DNA of 64,000 nucleotides from JANRJY01 sp033763735 (GTDB lineage Bacteria; Bacteroidota; Bacteroidia; Cytophagales; UBA9547): contig JANRJY010000067.1 in assembly GCA_033763735.1 (NCBI GenBank), positions 1 through 64,000 of the forward strand, in the 5' to 3' direction. The number at the start of each line of letters is the position of its first letter. The first letter of the stretch is position 1. The position numbers and the translations under genes were made by a program. Positions 36,577 through 43,470 of this stretch are shown here, in pieces. The notes beneath the pieces are model-generated. The model ran no database searches and was not told the origin of the DNA. It saw nothing but the letters and a program-made list of their open reading frames with translations.

Positions 36577-37566
36577 TCAATTTATTTTTAATCCGGTTTC
36601 AAAAAGTTGATTCGGAATATCGATGGAATAACCCAATCTCGATTCTACATATGATTTAATTCCAAATCTTACATTACTAAATTTATCTTGATTCATTAAT
36701 GGTTCATTATCTCCAAAAATTAATTGCTTTATTTTAATGTGTGGAACAGAATCATTTTTGAATTTACTTTTCAATCTTAATTCTGGATCTGTTAAATATA
36801 CTGTTTCAATTTTTTCATCTATGTATAGCGGAATTTCAATATATTTAGTAATCCCTGTATGATAATTACTCACTGTGAAATCATTATATATATTTTCTGA
36901 ATTAGAGCTCCAATCTTTATTATATAATAATCTGACTTCATTCTCCCAACTCAATTCTGGAATTTTATAAAATGCTCCAAGTTTGAATACTGATTCAAAA
37001 TAGAAATCAATATTGTATTCATTTTTGTTCCTTTCTACTAAATCAAAATATTCGTTAAAAGCAGATACGTTTTCTTGATAAAATACTTGGGAAAAATGAA
37101 ATTTATCCCAGCTTTTTGCTTCATTACAAAATTCAAAAACTAGAGCAACTTGCCCATAATTTTCCCAAAGTTTTTTGTTAACGATATTTTTATCATCGTG
37201 TAAACAACACGAAAATGTAAAAATTGCTTCTTTTATTCTTTTCAAATGTTCAGTATTTGATAATTGTATTTTGATATTATTTAACTCGTTTTGATCTTTT
37301 GAATTCAAGATATTATATAATCTTAACGACCCAGAATTTATGATGGAAAAAACGTTTTTGTAGGTGGTTAAATGAAAATACAATTTATTTGTTGGGTTTT
37401 CAAAATATTTAGTATTCCGTAAACTAAAGTTTGAACCTACTCTAGCATGAATGTCAAAACCTATTCCCCAATATGAAACAGGTATTTCAAATAATAATTC
37501 AATATCCTTTTTGAATTTATCAACAATTGAATATGTGTATTTTTCTGATTGTTCCAAGTCACCCAA
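36577..37566 (-). CDS. DUF2971 protein
   Basis: A 329-residue cytosolic protein. The DUF2971 pattern is seen as YFHLTTYKNVFSIINSGSLRLYNILNSKDQNE, FTFSCCLHDDKNIVNKKLWENYG, and LSWENEVRLLYNK. This family has a fold related to ADP-ribosyl-transferase-like or RES-like proteins in some predictions and is often found in accessory and defence-rich regions; no activity can be assigned. It is a single gene between the copper ATPase and the Crp/Fnr gene, convergent with the ATPase. No membrane segment or signal peptide is present. Confidence 0.7.
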   Translation of the reverse strand: MGDLEQSEKYTYSIVDKFKKDIELLFEIPVSYWGIGFDIHARVGSNFSLRNTKYFENPTNKLYFHLTTYKNVFSIINSGSLRLYNILNSKDQNELNNIKIQLSNTEHLKRIKEAIFTFSCCLHDDKNIVNKKLWENYGQVALVFEFCNEAKSWDKFHFSQVFYQENVSAFNEYFDLVERNKNEYNIDFYFESVFKLGAFYKIPELSWENEVRLLYNKDWSSNSENIYNDFTVSNYHTGITKYIEIPLYIDEKIETVYLTDPELRLKSKFKNDSVPHIKIKQLIFGDNEPLMNQDKFSNVRFGIKSYVESRLGYSIDIPNQLFETGLKIN

Positions 37567-37893
37567 ATTTAATTAAATTCACTTTTCTTAGCATCTTAAT
37601 TCGTTCTATCTTTTGGAAACAATTTAAATATATTGAGTTTTCAAAAAACAAACATTCTTTTTATTAAATTTTGCATTATGATATAAAAGAAAATGGTAAT
37701 CTAAAAAAACATGTTTGCCCTTGTTTTGTCGTTTTACCAATATCTTCAAAGTTTGCATTTTGTTAATCTACTCTATATACTCAATCAAGATACCAATCAA
37801 GTCGGCAAATGGAACTTAAATTATATTTTTCTGGTTTTCCCATCAATATATTTCTCAGGTCCTTCGAATAATAATTGCTAAACCAAACTACCA
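37567..37893. other. Intergenic region upstream of the Crp/Fnr gene
   Basis: AT-rich gap that must contain the divergent promoters of the DUF2971 and Crp/Fnr genes. A 56-codon frame starts at 37711 and stops at 37881, in frame with the regulator, but looks non-coding (mixed composition, no conserved pattern). No RNA or repeat was recognised. Confidence 0.4.
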
Positions 37894-38493
37894 TTGCTTT
37901 CATTTAAACTGCCTCTTAACGAACAAATTCAAAGTCTTGGAATTGTCAAAAAATACCCTGGTGATAGCATTATTCTGGAAGAAAATAATTCGATAAAAAA
38001 TATCCCCATAGTCGTCAAAGGAAGCATGAAAGTATTCCGAACCGAAGAAGATGGTAGAGAAATATTGCTGTACTATATCAAAGAAGGCGAAAGCTGTATC
38101 ATGTCCATTTTAGGCAGTATTCACATGGACACCAGCAAAGTAAGAGTGATTACCGAAGAAGAATCGGAGGTGCTTTTTATTCCAATATCCAAAATGAGCT
38201 TGCTCATAAAACAAAATCCCGAATGGCTCGATTTTGTGCTTGAATTATATCACAAACGATTTGAAGAATTGCTCTCCGTAATCAATGAAATGGCATTCCA
38301 AAAATTGGATGAACGAATACTTAAGCTTTTGCAAAAGAAAGCAGCCCTTCATCATAACAAAGAGATTAATATCACCCATCAGCAACTTTCAGAGGAACTT
38401 GGAGCCACCCGAGAAGTTATTTCGCGACTACTGAAACAAATGGAAAATCAGAAAATTGTAAAACTTTTCCGAAATAAAATTGTGCTTGTGTGA
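37894..38493 (+). CDS. Crp/Fnr-family transcriptional regulator
   Basis: A 199-residue regulator with an N-terminal cyclic-nucleotide-binding-like barrel (residues ~15-110; YPGDSIILEENN, EDGREILLYYIKEGESC) and a C-terminal winged helix (ITHQQLSEELGATREVISRLLKQME). Two Cys residues are not in an Fnr [4Fe-4S] arrangement, so redox sensing through a cluster is unlikely. The start is TTG at 37894, the only usable start after the in-frame stop at 37879. The downstream genes are OsmC, rhodanese and small membrane proteins, which suggests response to sulfide, persulfide or oxidative stress. Confidence 0.88.
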   Translation: MLSFKLPLNEQIQSLGIVKKYPGDSIILEENNSIKNIPIVVKGSMKVFRTEEDGREILLYYIKEGESCIMSILGSIHMDTSKVRVITEEESEVLFIPISKMSLLIKQNPEWLDFVLELYHKRFEELLSVINEMAFQKLDERILKLLQKKAALHHNKEINITHQQLSEELGATREVISRLLKQMENQKIVKLFRNKIVLV

Positions 38494-38558
38494 CATACCT
38501 CACAGATTAAAAAAATCCAACATAGTAATTTTGAGTATCATTTAAATCAAACAATACT

Positions 38559-38762
38559 ATGAAACCAAACATGGGTACTATCGACAGAATGATTCGGGCT
38601 ATGATTGCAGCAATCATAATCGGATTATACTTTATGAATATAATTTCGGGTGCAATAGCTATAGTGGGTATTATACTATCCATTATCTTCCTCATTACCA
38701 GTTTCATTAATTTTTGTCCATTGTACTGGACAATAGGATTTTCCACTAATAAAGATAAATAA
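38559..38762 (+). CDS. DUF2892 (YgaP-like) inner-membrane protein
   Basis: A 67-residue protein with the DUF2892 pattern: MKPNMGTIDRMIRAMIAAIIIGLYF, a hairpin of two membrane helices (GAIAIVGIILSIIFLITSFINFCPLYWTIG) and a short basic tail. In YgaP this module anchors a rhodanese domain to the membrane; here the rhodanese is a separate gene at 39424. It lies 2 bases before the OsmC gene in the Crp/Fnr-led operon. A persulfide- or sulfide-handling role is inferred. Confidence 0.85.
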   Translation: MKPNMGTIDRMIRAMIAAIIIGLYFMNIISGAIAIVGIILSIIFLITSFINFCPLYWTIGFSTNKDK

Positions 38763-38764
38763 TT

Positions 38765-39217
38765 ATGGCACAACACGAAATCATTACCCAATGGATGGGT
38801 AAAATGCAATTCAACTCTTTAGTCAACGGACATACAATTATCATGGATGCCCCGGAGCGTGTAGGTGGAGAAGATAATGGTCCTATCCCCAAACCATTTG
38901 TATTAACCGCCCTATCAGGTTGTACCGGGATGGATGTTGTGTCCATACTTCGTAAAGCCGGCAAAGAAGTAAAATCGCTGGACATTAAAGTCAATGGAGA
39001 GTTAAGTAAGCTTCCTCCCATTGAATATACATCGATTCATGTCATCTATGATTTTGAAGGAGATTTGCATGTCAGGGAAGCAGCAGTTGAGGCAGTTACA
39101 ACTTCACAGGAAAAATATTGCGGCGTTAGTCATATGCTCAAAAAAGCAATTCCGGTTACTTGGGAAATTATATATAACAAGGAATTAATATATTCGAACA
39201 AATTAATGGAAGTATAA
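38765..39217 (+). CDS. OsmC-family peroxiredoxin-like protein
   Basis: A 150-residue cytosolic protein of the OsmC/Ohr fold. The two redox cysteines are Cys53 in LSGCTGMDVVSIL and Cys119 in EKYCGVSHML; the Arg/Glu positions seen around PERVGGEDNGPIPKP match the SACOL/YhfA subgroup rather than strict Ohr. It would detoxify organic hydroperoxides or persulfides. It is encoded between DUF2892 and DUF6132 proteins, in front of a rhodanese, consistent with a reactive-sulfur or redox-stress operon. Confidence 0.88.
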   Translation: MAQHEIITQWMGKMQFNSLVNGHTIIMDAPERVGGEDNGPIPKPFVLTALSGCTGMDVVSILRKAGKEVKSLDIKVNGELSKLPPIEYTSIHVIYDFEGDLHVREAAVEAVTTSQEKYCGVSHMLKKAIPVTWEIIYNKELIYSNKLMEV

Positions 39218-39223
39218 AAACCA

Positions 39224-39424
39224 ATGTTGAATCAAATATTAAAATATAAATTAACCATTCTGGGCTTGTGCCTTGGCAGTATTGCCGGATGGTCGTACTG
39301 GTATTTTGTGGGTTGTAATACAGGTACTTGTGCAATTACCTCCTCCCCTGTTAATTCATCGATTTACGGAATGATTATGGGAGGATTAGTGTTAAATATT
39401 TTCGAACCAAAAACAATAAAATAA
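39224..39424 (+). CDS. DUF6132 two-helix membrane protein
   Basis: A 66-residue inner-membrane protein with two helices (residues ~9-28 and ~43-60) around a Cys-x4-Cys loop (FVGCNTGTCAITSSPVNSSIYGMIMGG). The Cys pair and SSP..SS..G.. pattern are those of DUF6132, common in Bacteroidota sulfur and redox operons. Its last base overlaps the first base of the rhodanese gene, so the two are translationally coupled. Confidence 0.75.
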   Translation: MLNQILKYKLTILGLCLGSIAGWSYWYFVGCNTGTCAITSSPVNSSIYGMIMGGLVLNIFEPKTIK

Positions 39425-39741
39425 TGATAGATACAATTAAAAATATAATCGGGTTGGGACCAAAGGTCGATTACAAAGATTTTGTAGCCAAAGGGGCTAT
39501 TATCATGGACGTTCGTACCAAAGAAGAATTTGCAGGCGGGCATATTAAAGGTTCAATTAACATTCCTTTACACGAATTGAATAGCCATTTGAACCAATTT
39601 AAAGATAAAGAAAAAACCATCATTACTTGCTGTGCTTCCGGCGGGAGAAGTGGCTCCGCCAAAGGGCTTCTTGAATCAAAAGGGTACAAGCATGTTTATA
39701 ACGGTGGGGGTTGGTACAGCTTACAAAGCAAAATTCAATAA
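39424..39741 (+). CDS. Single-domain rhodanese
   Basis: A 105-residue cytosolic sulfurtransferase. The domain starts YKDFVAKGAIIMDVRTKEEFAGGHIKGSINIPLHEL, and the active-site loop is C70-A-S-G-G-R75-S with Cys70 as the sulfur carrier. Single-domain rhodaneses in this setting move sulfane sulfur between persulfides and an acceptor. The stop codon overlaps the start of the next small membrane gene (TAATG). Together with DUF2892, OsmC and DUF6132 it forms a compact sulfur-stress operon. Confidence 0.9.
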   Translation: MIDTIKNIIGLGPKVDYKDFVAKGAIIMDVRTKEEFAGGHIKGSINIPLHELNSHLNQFKDKEKTIITCCASGGRSGSAKGLLESKGYKHVYNGGGWYSLQSKIQ

Positions 39742-39940
39742 TGTCCTATCTATCTTTATTTGCTAATTGGAATTTTGTCCGCTTTGTCAAGTTAGCCTTA
39801 GGAATTATTGTAGGTGTACAATCGTTCCATATGCATGAACCTTTGTATAGTATTATTGCTGCATATTTATATTCAACACAGGGTGCTGTGGCAATGGAGG
39901 CTGTAATGTGCCTCCAGGCAAACCAACGATAAAAGAATAA
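39741..39940 (+). pseudogene. Small Cys-rich membrane protein with a -1 frameshift
   Basis: From ATG 39741 the frame encodes MSYLSLFANWNFVRFVKLALGIIVGVQSF and a membrane segment, then stops at 39932 with an atypical tail (GAVAMEAVMCLQANQR). From about 39870 another frame gives IFIFNTGCCGNGGCNVPPGKPTIKE, ending TAA at 39938-39940. The GCCGxxGC ending is what I expect for this group of small rhodanese-associated membrane proteins, so one base appears to be missing near 39865-39871. Possibilities are a recent mutation, a sequencing or assembly error, or programmed -1 frameshifting; no obvious slippery heptamer is seen. Confidence 0.7.
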
Positions 39941-39953
39941 TAGACATAACTTT

Positions 39954-40046
39954 CTCTTTCCTCGCATTGTGTCTTCAAAAAGCGAAATTTTGAACTTAAA
40001 ATCGCTGTGGAGACATTGAGCTTGGAGAAAATTTTAACATAGTTAA
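39954..40046. repeat. Intergenic repeat B, copy 1
   Basis: A ~90-bp segment beginning CTCTTTCCTCGCATTGTG matches 40451-40539 in the same orientation with scattered differences and small gaps. It is non-coding in both places and is part of a patchwork of intergenic repeats filling 39941-40857. Confidence 0.7.
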
Positions 40047-40157
40047 CCTGAGTTCGGGTTAAGAAAAATCTTGATAAGTTTTTAACAAATTGATTTTCAG
40101 ACATATATCTACTTCTTACTTTTTGTTTTGCCAAAAAGTAAGCAAAAAGGCAACCAC

Positions 40158-40175
40158 TCCCGAAAGCTTTCGGGA
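40158..40175. repeat. 18-bp perfect palindrome
   Basis: TCCCGAAAGCTTTCGGGA reads identically on both strands. A related short palindrome, CCCGATAAATCGGG, lies nearby at about 40222-40236. Both are hairpin-forming and not followed by T-runs. Confidence 0.6.
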
Positions 40176-40344
40176 CAAATCCAAGTTTTTTTTGCCGCAC
40201 AAACCCTCCTTACCATGCCAATCCCGATAAATCGGGAGTATTTCGCACTTTTCGTGGACATCCACGCTTAATTCTACTCAAATTAAAGTTCCCTTATCCC
40301 GAATTGAGATTAGTTAATAATTTGCCTTTGGTTGTGTCTGGTGA

Positions 40345-40398
40345 CCTACAAGTAGCGAAGTTTTACGTGTTTGGCGTGACACCAACCACGGGGTGAGA
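40345..40398. repeat. Intergenic repeat C, copy 1
   Basis: A 54-bp segment (begins CCTACAAGTAGCGAAGTTTT, ends CACGGGGTGAGA) matches 40565-40618 at 51 of 54 positions, same orientation. Confidence 0.8.
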
Positions 40399-40416
40399 TA
40401 ATGCACCAATGCTAAA

Positions 40417-40444
40417 ATTGTCACCCCGAAGTATGAGGGGTCTG
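40417..40444. repeat. Isolated copy of the tandem-array motif
   Basis: ATTGTCACCCCGAAGTATGAG followed by GGGTCTG is, on the minus strand, the same motif (CAGACCCCTC..GGGGTGACAAT) that forms the eight-unit array at 53163-54240. The motif is therefore dispersed in this genome. Confidence 0.65.
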
Positions 40445-40450
40445 AAATAC

Positions 40451-40539
40451 CTCTTTCCTCGCTTTGTGTCTTCACAAAGCGAAATATTGAACTTAAACTG
40501 TGGAGAAATTGAGCTTGGAGAAATTTTTACCATAGCTAA
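40451..40539. repeat. Intergenic repeat B, copy 2
   Basis: Second copy of the segment at 39954-40046. Within it, CGCTTTGTG and CACAAAGCG form a 9-bp inverted repeat around TCTT, absent in perfect form from copy 1. Confidence 0.7.
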
Positions 40540-40564
40540 TAATTTGCCCCTTTTATGTCTTTAA

Positions 40565-40618
40565 CCTACAAGCAGCAAAGTTTTACGTGTTTGGTGTGAC
40601 ACCAACCACGGGGTGAGA
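40565..40618. repeat. Intergenic repeat C, copy 2
   Basis: Second copy of 40345-40398 (51/54 identical). Confidence 0.8.
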
Positions 40619-40645
40619 CCTTTACTGGTTTCACGTTCCTAACCC

Positions 40646-40762
40646 CTGCTCTACTTAGCATAAAATTAATAATACTATCCTGAGTTACACCTGTCCCGAT
40701 TTTTAGCGGGAAACTCTGGATTTCACTTTTTTATTGCATCGCAAACTCCGGAGAACTAGGGG
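40646..40762. repeat. Intergenic repeat D, copy 1
   Basis: A ~117-bp segment (CTGCTCTACTTAGCATAAAA onward) matches 41399-41519 in the same orientation with about ten to fifteen differences. The two copies bracket the gene at 40858-41346. It contains a CCCG/CGGG hairpin. Confidence 0.8.
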
Positions 40763-40818
40763 TTCTGTTCAACATCGTCTTCATGGCTTGGCTTGCAGCC
40801 ACCACGAAGACTTAGTTT

Positions 40819-40832
40819 TTAGTGGCAGTAAA
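40819..40832. repeat. Left inverted repeat of the small cassette
   Basis: TTAGTGGCAGTAAA. The reverse complement of TTTATTGCCACTAA at 41348-41361 differs from it at one position. The pair flanks the gene at 40858-41346 and its right arm lies 2 bases before that gene's start codon. Confidence 0.65.
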
Positions 40833-40857
40833 TTTCGTATCCATTTTAATTATATTC

Positions 40858-41346
40858 TTATCTATCCATTTCAGGAAGTGATTCTCCAAAATAGTCATAT
40901 AAATGAACCTTAAGTAGACCTTCAATAATGGTTGCCGCTTCGATTAATTTGGATTCTTCATTAAATTCATCATTAAAAATTGTTGTTAAGTGTGCAAGTT
41001 CTTTGTCCGCTCGAACATAAACCCCTGCGATAGTTTGTGCGTCACTTAATGGCACGTCTATTGGCAAAAGCAATCTCCCTATGAATTTATCAATTCTGAC
41101 ATCGTTATTATGAATGCTACTTCTCGATATTAGAAAGTAGTGACCATTATTAATTTGTCCTTTAATACCAAGAAAGTCCATTAATAATCGCACCGCCATT
41201 AAATTACTGTCCTTTACGCAACGATAAATATCACCTTGCTTATTATAATTATAATCACTGCGTAGTCTTTCTCGCAATGTTCTCAACAAAGTTAGTCTGT
41301 GACTTAAATGCACCTGTCTATATTTTAATTTTTCCTCGTCTGTCAT
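40858..41346 (-). CDS. Unknown cytosolic protein in a cassette-like unit
   Basis: A 162-residue protein from ATG 41346 (MTDEEKLKYRQVHLSHRLTLL). A GTG four codons upstream lies inside the inverted repeat and is a less likely start. It is largely helical, with the segments RLRSDYNYNKQGDIYRCVKDSNLMAVRLLMDFLGIKG and LIEAATIIEGLLKVHLYDYFG; the sequence ends ESLPEMDR. I do not recognise a family. It is flanked by 13/14-matching inverted repeats and by two copies of repeat D, and stands alone, as mobile single-gene cassettes do. Confidence 0.6.
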   Translation of the reverse strand: MTDEEKLKYRQVHLSHRLTLLRTLRERLRSDYNYNKQGDIYRCVKDSNLMAVRLLMDFLGIKGQINNGHYFLISRSSIHNNDVRIDKFIGRLLLPIDVPLSDAQTIAGVYVRADKELAHLTTIFNDEFNEESKLIEAATIIEGLLKVHLYDYFGESLPEMDR

Positions 41347-41347
41347 C

Positions 41348-41361
41348 TTTATTGCCACTAA
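41348..41361. repeat. Right inverted repeat of the small cassette
   Basis: TTTATTGCCACTAA, partner of 40819-40832. On the minus strand it reads TTAGTGGCAATAAA directly before the start codon of the gene. Confidence 0.65.
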
Positions 41362-41398
41362 CGGTCGCGATTTGCGAAGTTACGGATTTGAGGCCAAC

Positions 41399-41519
41399 CT
41401 GCTCTACTTAGCTTAAAATTAATAATGCTATCCTTCCTGAGTTTGCACCTGTCCCGTTTTTTAGCGGGAAACTCAGGATAGCACTTTTTTATTGCTTCGC
41501 AAACTCAGGAGAACTTGGG
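41399..41519. repeat. Intergenic repeat D, copy 2
   Basis: Second copy of 40646-40762. TCCTGAGTTT (41435-41444) and AAACTCAGGA (41469-41478) form a perfect 10-bp stem with an inner CCCG/CGGG stem; AAACTCAGGA occurs again at 41501-41510. Confidence 0.8.
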
Positions 41520-41535
41520 ATTTCGTCCCGGCTGG

Positions 41536-41675
41536 TTGCCACTAACGTTTTTGCGCTTGGCGTTCGTGCGGGATTTCGGAGCACAAAACTGTCAACCCAG
41601 CACAAAAGTTGATTTGAAAAACCGAACTTAAATTTAAGCGTTTCACCCAGCATGACGCCAAACGCATGTTTGCGG
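41536..41675. repeat. attC-like imperfect palindrome
   Basis: The element starts TTGCCACTAAC (41536-41546) and ends ATGTTTGCGG (41666-41675). Inside, GCGCTTGGCGT (41553-41563) pairs with ACGCCAAACGC (41655-41665) at 10 of 11 positions, leaving a ~90-base middle. On the minus strand it follows the DUF5131 gene and is bounded by CCGCAAAC and GTTAGTGGCA, which correspond to the starts of the two neighbouring units. This is the geometry of an integron-type recombination site, though the core differs from GTTRRRY. Confidence 0.5.
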
Positions 41676-41689
41676 TTCGGCTTTTTTTC

Positions 41690-42415
41690 TCAAATGCTTC
41701 GCTGTATCTCAATTTCTGGCATGTCATCATATGTTCGTCCGTTTAACATTCGTCCAGCAGCTTTTTTGTTGCGCCCGCCCCATTGCTTGAAAAAAAATCT
41801 AACGTCAGCTTTTTCGCATTGTTCTTGTATGTCGAGAACCCAGTCAGACTCCATTGGTCTTGGTTTGTGTCCGCTTTCACCACCAACTATTACCCAATCA
41901 ATTTTCTTTAAATTCAATTTTGGTAGAGGTCCTATCAATGGTTCACAGGATAAGAATTTTACTCTAGCTTTTGTCTTTCGTAAATAGTCAATTCGGTCAA
42001 TTACTTTGTCATTTTCAACTGAAACGCCCATCCAAATATTATGTGTCCATTTTAGTTCTTTATGAACTTCATAAAGTCTTTCAGCTCGTTTAGTTAGAAC
42101 TTGAAAAACATGATTCGGATTTTCGTTCATAACAGCAAATACCTTTTTAATGAACTCAAGTGGAATATCCTTATGAAATAAATCACTCATTGAATTAACG
42201 AACACAATTTTAGCGGATTTCCAAGTATATGGTATGTTCAGTTGATTCTCGTGTGCCCTTACTTTGAAAGTATCTTTATATTTTTCTACCCCCATCGCTT
42301 TTAGGCGTTTGGACATAATTTCTGCATAACAGAATTTACATCCTTCGGATATTTTAGTGCAACCCGTTGTCGGGTTCCATGTCATTTCAGTCCATTCTAT
42401 GCTTGATTGTGCCAT
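41690..42415 (-). CDS. DUF5131 (phage Gp37/Gp68-like) three-Cys-motif protein
   Basis: A 241-residue protein (MAQSSIEWTEMTWNPTTGC). The three-Cys motif is Cys19, Cys26, Cys29 in TGCTKISEGCKFCYAE, which resembles a radical-SAM-type metal site. Further family blocks are FVNSMSDLFHKDIP, FQVLTKRAERL, WMGVSVEN, FLSCEPLIGPL, WVIVGGESGHKPRPM and FFFKQWGG. The family occurs in phages and mobile regions; its reaction is unknown. It lies 3 bases after the TcmP gene, its usual partner, and ends the cassette-like unit. Confidence 0.85.
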   Translation of the reverse strand: MAQSSIEWTEMTWNPTTGCTKISEGCKFCYAEIMSKRLKAMGVEKYKDTFKVRAHENQLNIPYTWKSAKIVFVNSMSDLFHKDIPLEFIKKVFAVMNENPNHVFQVLTKRAERLYEVHKELKWTHNIWMGVSVENDKVIDRIDYLRKTKARVKFLSCEPLIGPLPKLNLKKIDWVIVGGESGHKPRPMESDWVLDIQEQCEKADVRFFFKQWGGRNKKAAGRMLNGRTYDDMPEIEIQRSI

Positions 42416-42418
42416 AAC

Positions 42419-43384
42419 TTATTTTATTTCCCAAATTTCGGGGTCAAACATTGAGGTCTGGTTAGTTTCTCTCTTTTTTGAGTCCTTAAAGATACTTTTC
42501 ATTACATCAGAAGCAACAGATTTTCTCGTTGAGAAAAGTAAATAATAAACGAGTTTTTGACGCTTTGTATCCTTCATGTCGTAAACTATTGTCTGCAAAC
42601 GGTCAGTTTCTTTCTTTACTTTATTGTTAGCATGCAACACATTGTCTACATAAGTTGTTAAAGCATCCCTATAATCATTGTTAGTTTCATCAAGAAATTT
42701 TGCTATCTCCATTCCGCTAAAATCTTCGAGTCTTTCAATAGTCTTAAAAGCTCCTTCAATACGATTGCCTTTGTATGTGCCGTCAAAAATACTTTGTGCT
42801 AAACCACCTATTCTAATTTGACCGTCAACAACATAGTTCAGTAGTATATCTCTTGCTCCATTTTTTATTACTATTTTTTCTACAGATTCCTTTTTCAATT
42901 CTTTAATACCACCTGCATCAACAAAGAAAAATGTTGGTGAATAGCCCGTTTCATTTACTACACTCCCGATTAAATCGTTGAAGTCTCCACACAAAACTTT
43001 AATGTCAATATCGTCAGAATATGGTTTTACAAAGGAGTCAAGTTCTTGGGCATAGTCAGGAACAAATTCTATAAGTCTTATTCTTGGTTTGATTGAAATA
43101 TTAAATTTCTGTTCAAAAGATTTTTTCTTTTCAATGAATTTTTCAATCGCAACAATAGGAGAGCCTTTTACCGAATCAAGTCTTCCGTTTTTATGATACA
43201 TTCCACGTCCAGAGAAACAGTCAACAAAAAATGGTGTCTGCCAAGCAGTCCAGGAAGGATTTTTTTGGTAATATTTAAAAATAATGTCACACCAAGCATT
43301 GAGATACTTGTCGAGAATTTCAAGTTTTCTTTCAGTGTGAGGTTTTATGTTCCAATAGTCTGATTTTATCATCGTGTCTGTCAT
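42419..43384 (-). CDS. tcmP: Three-Cys-motif partner protein TcmP
   Basis: A 321-residue protein from ATG 43384 (MTDTMIKSDYWNIKPHTERKLEILDKYL). TcmP marks are FFVDCFSGRGMY (a glycine-rich, methyltransferase-like loop), RIRLIEFVPDYAQEL, PTFFFVDAGGIKELK and a C-terminal helical region (VYYLLFSTRKSVASDVMKSIFKD). A GTG at 43414 is possible but lies in an inverted repeat. The name of the family reflects its constant association with the DUF5131 protein, encoded 3 bases downstream. Enzymatic role unknown; a nucleic-acid- or defence-related role is a guess. Confidence 0.85.
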   Translation of the reverse strand: MTDTMIKSDYWNIKPHTERKLEILDKYLNAWCDIIFKYYQKNPSWTAWQTPFFVDCFSGRGMYHKNGRLDSVKGSPIVAIEKFIEKKKSFEQKFNISIKPRIRLIEFVPDYAQELDSFVKPYSDDIDIKVLCGDFNDLIGSVVNETGYSPTFFFVDAGGIKELKKESVEKIVIKNGARDILLNYVVDGQIRIGGLAQSIFDGTYKGNRIEGAFKTIERLEDFSGMEIAKFLDETNNDYRDALTTYVDNVLHANNKVKKETDRLQTIVYDMKDTKRQKLVYYLLFSTRKSVASDVMKSIFKDSKKRETNQTSMFDPEIWEIK

Positions 43385-43394
43385 TTTAAGCTGC

Positions 43395-43404
43395 CCGCAA
43401 ACAT
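43395..43404. repeat. Right inverted repeat of the TcmP-DUF5131 unit
   Basis: CCGCAAACAT is the exact reverse complement of ATGTTTGCGG at 41666-41675. The pair flanks TcmP and DUF5131 with nothing else between. On the minus strand it lies 10 bases before the tcmP start codon. Confidence 0.7.
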
Positions 43405-43413
43405 CCTTAATCA

Positions 43414-43470
43414 CGCAATCCTATTGCGCTTTTACCCCCATTTTTGGAATATAGGCGCAATAGGATTGCG
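43414..43470. repeat. Perfect 16-bp inverted repeat upstream of tcmP
   Basis: CGCAATCCTATTGCGC (43414-43429) and GCGCAATAGGATTGCG (43455-43470) are exact reverse complements separated by 25 bases. Each arm is itself nearly a palindrome (CGCAAT-CCT-ATTGCG), so either two small hairpins or one large one can form. It lies next to the right edge of the TcmP unit and could be an operator or a recombination site. Confidence 0.85.

Noticed and set aside
37711..37881. 56-codon plus-strand frame before the Crp/Fnr gene
   Set aside because: It stops 12 bases before the regulator in the same frame, but the product has no conserved pattern and does not resemble an extension of the cNMP domain.
39853..40200. 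115-codon minus-strand frame
   Set aside because: It covers the intergenic repeat B and overlaps the end of the frameshifted membrane gene on the other strand; the product has no protein-like pattern.
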